From Salvia splendens (Eukaryota; Streptophyta; Magnoliopsida; Lamiales; Lamiaceae): a DNA stretch of 64,000 nucleotides. Position numbers and translations under genes: made by a program. The notes beneath the pieces are model-generated. The model saw only the letters and a list, made by a program, of their open reading frames with translations, made no database searches and had not been told where the DNA came from. Positions 60,860 through 64,000 of this stretch are shown here, one piece after another; position 1 is the first letter of the stretch, and each line of letters begins with the position of its first letter. The stretch covers positions 30,222,852-30,286,851 of the forward strand of contig NC_056040.1 of NCBI RefSeq assembly GCF_004379255.2, read 5' to 3'.

Positions 60860-61623
60860 CATGATTTACAGAGACATTTTGGGTGAGAATCCCGTAAACA
60901 CCCTTCTTTTTTCTGCCTCCCTATGTGAAATTTTTATGCGGAAATGTAAATACTAATATCTTCTCTCAACTAAGCAACGGAATTCCATTTCTTCTGATTT
61001 TGTTTAAAAGGAGTGGAATAACCCAGAAAAAGCAAGGAAGAGAAGGACCTTTTCGTCTCATTAGATCTTTGTTTAACTCTAATTTTCCTTATTCTTTCAA
61101 TGGTGAGGAACCAACTGACATTGATGATATGATTGTTGTTATTCTGTTTTGTGTATTTCTCTGATCTCCGTCAATTCTGCGTTTTCAGCTTTCCAAATAT
61201 TGAATCTTGATTGATTGAACCAAGGATCCGATGACTTTACATTAAATCCTGCGTTGTGATCACTGATTGTTACCGGATTCCTGCCTGATTTTCTGGATAA
61301 GGTGTGCCTTTTTCTTCTCTGTTCGATGAATGAAGGATGCAATCATTTTATTGTAAATCCTGCATTTCCTATTTGATCACTGGCTATTTATTTATTCTCG
61401 GATCTATTATATTTAGCTTTAGATGATGATCAGTAGTACCCGTGGATTTTTCAATTCCTCTGTGTTTTCGCAACAATTATTTAGTTTGATTCGATTCTGA
61501 CAGTATTTAATTAGTGATTGGATTAATGCTGAATAGGGAGATATTTATTCTTTTAATTGTAGTCCTTTTTGTTATTATTTCTCCATTCATGCTCTATTTT
61601 ACATTTTCTTCATTTTAGAAAAG
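60860..61623 (+). promoter_or_regulatory. Probable 5' leader and leader intron of the RNA-binding protein gene
   Basis: The stretch before the start codon contains a CTTTTTTCTGCC pyrimidine patch and then T-rich sequence. A plausible intron runs from GTGTGCC (61,302) to TTTCATTTTAG (ending 61,618), only five bases before the ATG. Introns in the 5' leader are common in such genes. No TATA box is clear, and the transcript start cannot be fixed from the sequence. Confidence 0.4.
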
Positions 61624-63357
61624 ATGGAGGTGGATCAAGGTAAGCTCTTTATGGGTGGGATTTCTTGGGAAACGAATGAGGATCGTCTTAAAGATTATTT
61701 TGAAACATATGGGGATGTTGTGGAGGCAGTGATCATGAGAGACCGAACCACAGGTCGTGCTCGTGGCTTTGGCTTTGTTGTCTTTGCAGACCCTGCTGTT
61801 GCTGAGAGGGTGGTTAAGGAGAAGCACATGATTGATGGACGAACTGTAAGTTGGTTTGGCCGCATTATGTGGAGATTAGAATGCATTAGAAAAACTCAAC
61901 TGTGTTGCCAAATGATAGCTGTTTGTCCGAACCAATACCTTGGTACAGTGAAAGTTAATTTGTTGATTATTAATTTTACTACCTTATACAATGCAAACGT
62001 TACCTGTTTTAGCTTATAGCCAGAAACAGAAGCCAATTGAATCTTTTAGACCTTGTAGGTTTGCGTTTCTCGATTCTTCTGTTGATGCAATTTGCAGCTG
62101 TCTCACCTTTTGGTGCAAATCTTTCATTTTATTTTCTACCAGGTGGAAGCCAAAAAAGCTGTTCCTAGAGATGACCAGCTCCTTATAAACCGAAACAGTG
62201 GCAGCATGCAAGGTTCACCAGGACCTGGACGCACTAAAAAGATATTTGTAGGAGGATTAGCATCTACAGTCACTGAGAATGATTTTAAAACTTATTTTGA
62301 TAGGTTTGGTACCATAACAGATGTTGTGGTGATGTATGACCACAATACGCAGAGACCAAGAGGTTTTGGGTTTATAACATATGATTCGGAGGAGGCAGTA
62401 GATATGGTGTTGCATAAAACTTTTCATGAACTCAATGGTAAAATGGTTGAGGTAAAGCGAGCAGTTCCCAAAGAATTGTCACCGGGACCCAGCCGGAGCC
62501 CACTTGTTGGTTATAACTACGGGTTTACTAGACCCAACAATTTCCTGAATAACTATGCCCAGGGATATAATCTTAGCCCAGTTGGAGGTTATGGAGTTAG
62601 GATGGATGGTAGATATAGTCATCTAGCTAGTGGTCAAGCTGGTTTCTCACATTTCGGTTCTCCTGCATATGGACTTGGTGTCAATATGGAGCAAGGTTTG
62701 GGTGGTGGCTTTGGAGCGGGTTCTAACTTCAACAGCAATCTAGGTTATGGCCGTGTTCTGAACCCGTATTTTGCCAGTAACCAGAGCAGGTACAACACAC
62801 CAATTGGTTTCAATACAAGTAACAGCAGAGGTGAATCTTTTCCAAACTCTTCACCTAGAAGTGTATGGGGAAACGGTGGACTTAATGCTTCCCCAAATAG
62901 TGCCGGTTCTGCTTCATACTTTGGTTCTGGAAGTGGTGGTTTCGGAGTCTTTGGAAACAATGGAACGAACTGGGGTACTTCCCCTGTTGCTGGGTCCCTC
63001 GGTGGAAGCTCTTCTGGCTACAATGGTGGAAACTTTGTCTACAGAGGTGGAGATAATAATTATTCTGCGGGAGCAGGAGGATTTGGAAGAAACACTGGAA
63101 CAGGTGCGCCTACAACATCTTCATTTCCTGCGTCAACTGGTGATTATGAGGGATCCTACGGGGACTTTTACCATAGTGGTTCTGTGTACAGTGATCCGAC
63201 TTGGCAAACTGCATCTTCTGAGCTTGATAATTCTAATTCGTTTGGCTATGGGCTTGGAAACGCAGAAGATGTTGCCGCTAAAGATTCTGAGGATTATGTG
63301 GTTGGATATGACCTTCCAACTAGGCAATCCAGTAGAGGTAACATTTCTTCTTCTTGA
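61624..63357 (+). CDS. hnRNP-like RNA-binding protein with two RRMs and a Gly-rich tail
   Basis: Two coding exons, 61,624-61,845 and 62,143-63,357, join in phase 0 through good GTAAGT and TTTTCTACCAG sites to give about 478 residues. RRM1 (residues about 6-82) has RNP2 LFMGGI and RNP1 RGFGFVVF. RRM2 (about 99-178) has RNP2 IFVGGL and RNP1 RGFGFITY. MEVDQGKLF at the start, VEAKKAVPRDDQ after RRM1 and a Gly/Ser/Asn/Tyr-rich C-terminal half match the plant RNP1/hnRNP A/B-like family, nuclear proteins that bind pre-mRNA or mRNA. No breaks are visible. A GTAACA donor 20 bases before the stop (63,338) could instead splice to a short last exon, as I recall for relatives ending RQ..RGIA. Confidence 0.92.
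61846..62142 (+). other. Intron of the RNA-binding protein gene
   Basis: 297 bp, from GTAAGTTGG to CATTTTATTTTCTACCAG. It lies between the end of RRM1 and the VEAKKA linker. Retention would add about 57 codons and then a stop at 62,017-62,019. Confidence 0.9.
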
Positions 63358-64000
63358 TCTAAAGTTGTACCCCTCTTTATTTCCTTATATTAGTGCCTGA
63401 GCTTACCATGTGGATAGACGGTTTTGAACCTGATCATCCAATTTATTTCTTGATGCATATTTATCCTCTTATGTTATTGTAAATTTGCAATAAATGGAAC
63501 TCGTATGATATTACTTACTTTTCCGTCAACTGTATTCTATTTCACTAGGCTTCCAAAAACATCGATTCACTTGTTAAAGCGTCCAAATTTTGAAAACTTG
63601 AAGCTGTAAATCTAGTTTGTTCAGGGCAGATCCACTATATAACATTTGTCACTTATTGGTGCGTAAAAGATAGACTTGTCTGCTGTAGTCTGAATCATTC
63701 ACCATTAAGTGCCACATTGCAAATTCTTATTGAAGCTATCTATGGACCAAGCCTCATTTATTGGCACTTTTTCAATCACTCATTTCAGGCTGCTTTCACT
63801 GTCATGGTTTGCTTCCACTTAAATCTATTCATAAGTCCATTGCTTTAGACTGTAGTCTGATTCATTTGCCATTTTGAGCTGCACATTCTAAAACTTTTGC
63901 ACTTGTGCATTCACTCATCTGAGATTGCTTCAACTGAAATCTACTATCACTGCATAAATAACAAACCAATTATCGGTTGAAAAGCATGAAGGTTATAGGT
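63358..64000 (+). other. 3' flank or 3' UTR of the RNA-binding protein gene
   Basis: T-rich sequence with an AATAAA-like signal (GCAATAAATGGAAC at about 63,487). No second gene begins before the window ends. Two related segments (TCACTCATTTCAGGCTGCTT near 63,777 and TCACTCATCTGAGATTGCTT near 63,912, each with CTGTAGTCTGA nearby) form a diverged duplication. Confidence 0.5.

Noticed and set aside
62771..63400. 209-residue plus-strand frame
   Set aside because: It is an out-of-frame reading of the Gly-rich exon of the RNA-binding protein gene.

Overview
This window is nuclear DNA from a flowering plant, most likely a eudicot. The evidence is an intron-containing group I WRKY locus, a plant-type two-RRM glycine-rich RNA-binding protein gene, LTR retrotransposons, and many MITEs with plant Stowaway-type ends. 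I suspect an asterid such as a Lamiales species, but only from a general impression of the repeat families. Most of the 64 kb is transposable-element DNA. I see no rRNA, tRNA, CRISPR or prokaryotic features.

Layout: 0-5 kb holds a Mutator-like (MULE) module. It has the acidic C-terminal tail of a plus-strand protein, a convergent and apparently intact MuDR-type transposase on the minus strand (1303-3897), arrays of GACGCATAA/TTATGCGTC palindromes, and an hAT-type MITE inserted 16 bp before the transposase start codon with an exact 8-bp target duplication. 5-8 kb holds a TIR element with a nested Stowaway-like MITE, then the 3' end of a long gypsy-type LTR with a decayed tRNA-Met primer site. 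8.4-15.3 kb is a layered region. A partly tandem repeat unit has been interrupted by a Harbinger-like element, a Stowaway-like MITE and a 1.9-kb Mutator-like foldback. An Athila-type LTR fragment and a CACTA end follow. 15-20 kb is AT-rich with MITEs and a LINE reverse-transcriptase fragment.

20,655-31,099 is a complete but dead Ty1/copia element on the minus strand, with a 3.2-kb solo gypsy-type LTR in its gag gene. 33,455-40,649 is a minus-strand six-exon WRKY locus (group I, WRKY20-like) carrying at least four frameshifts. Its last intron holds a 1,971-bp gag-only LTR retrotransposon with a perfect TTATG duplication. 44,990-57,387 is a second copia element with TGTAT duplications on both sides. 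It is filled with later material: a 1.5-kb solo LTR in the integrase, an Athila-type 3' fragment, and another 3.05-kb gypsy-type LTR. 58.5-60.8 kb is a dense cluster of Stowaway-like MITEs, directly upstream of the one clearly healthy host gene, a two-RRM hnRNP-like protein (61,624-63,357, two coding exons).

The genes do not form a pathway. The window is mainly a record of nested insertion, LTR-LTR recombination and tandem duplication around two host loci, one decayed (WRKY) and one intact (hnRNP-like). All calls come from reading the sequence. No database search was possible.
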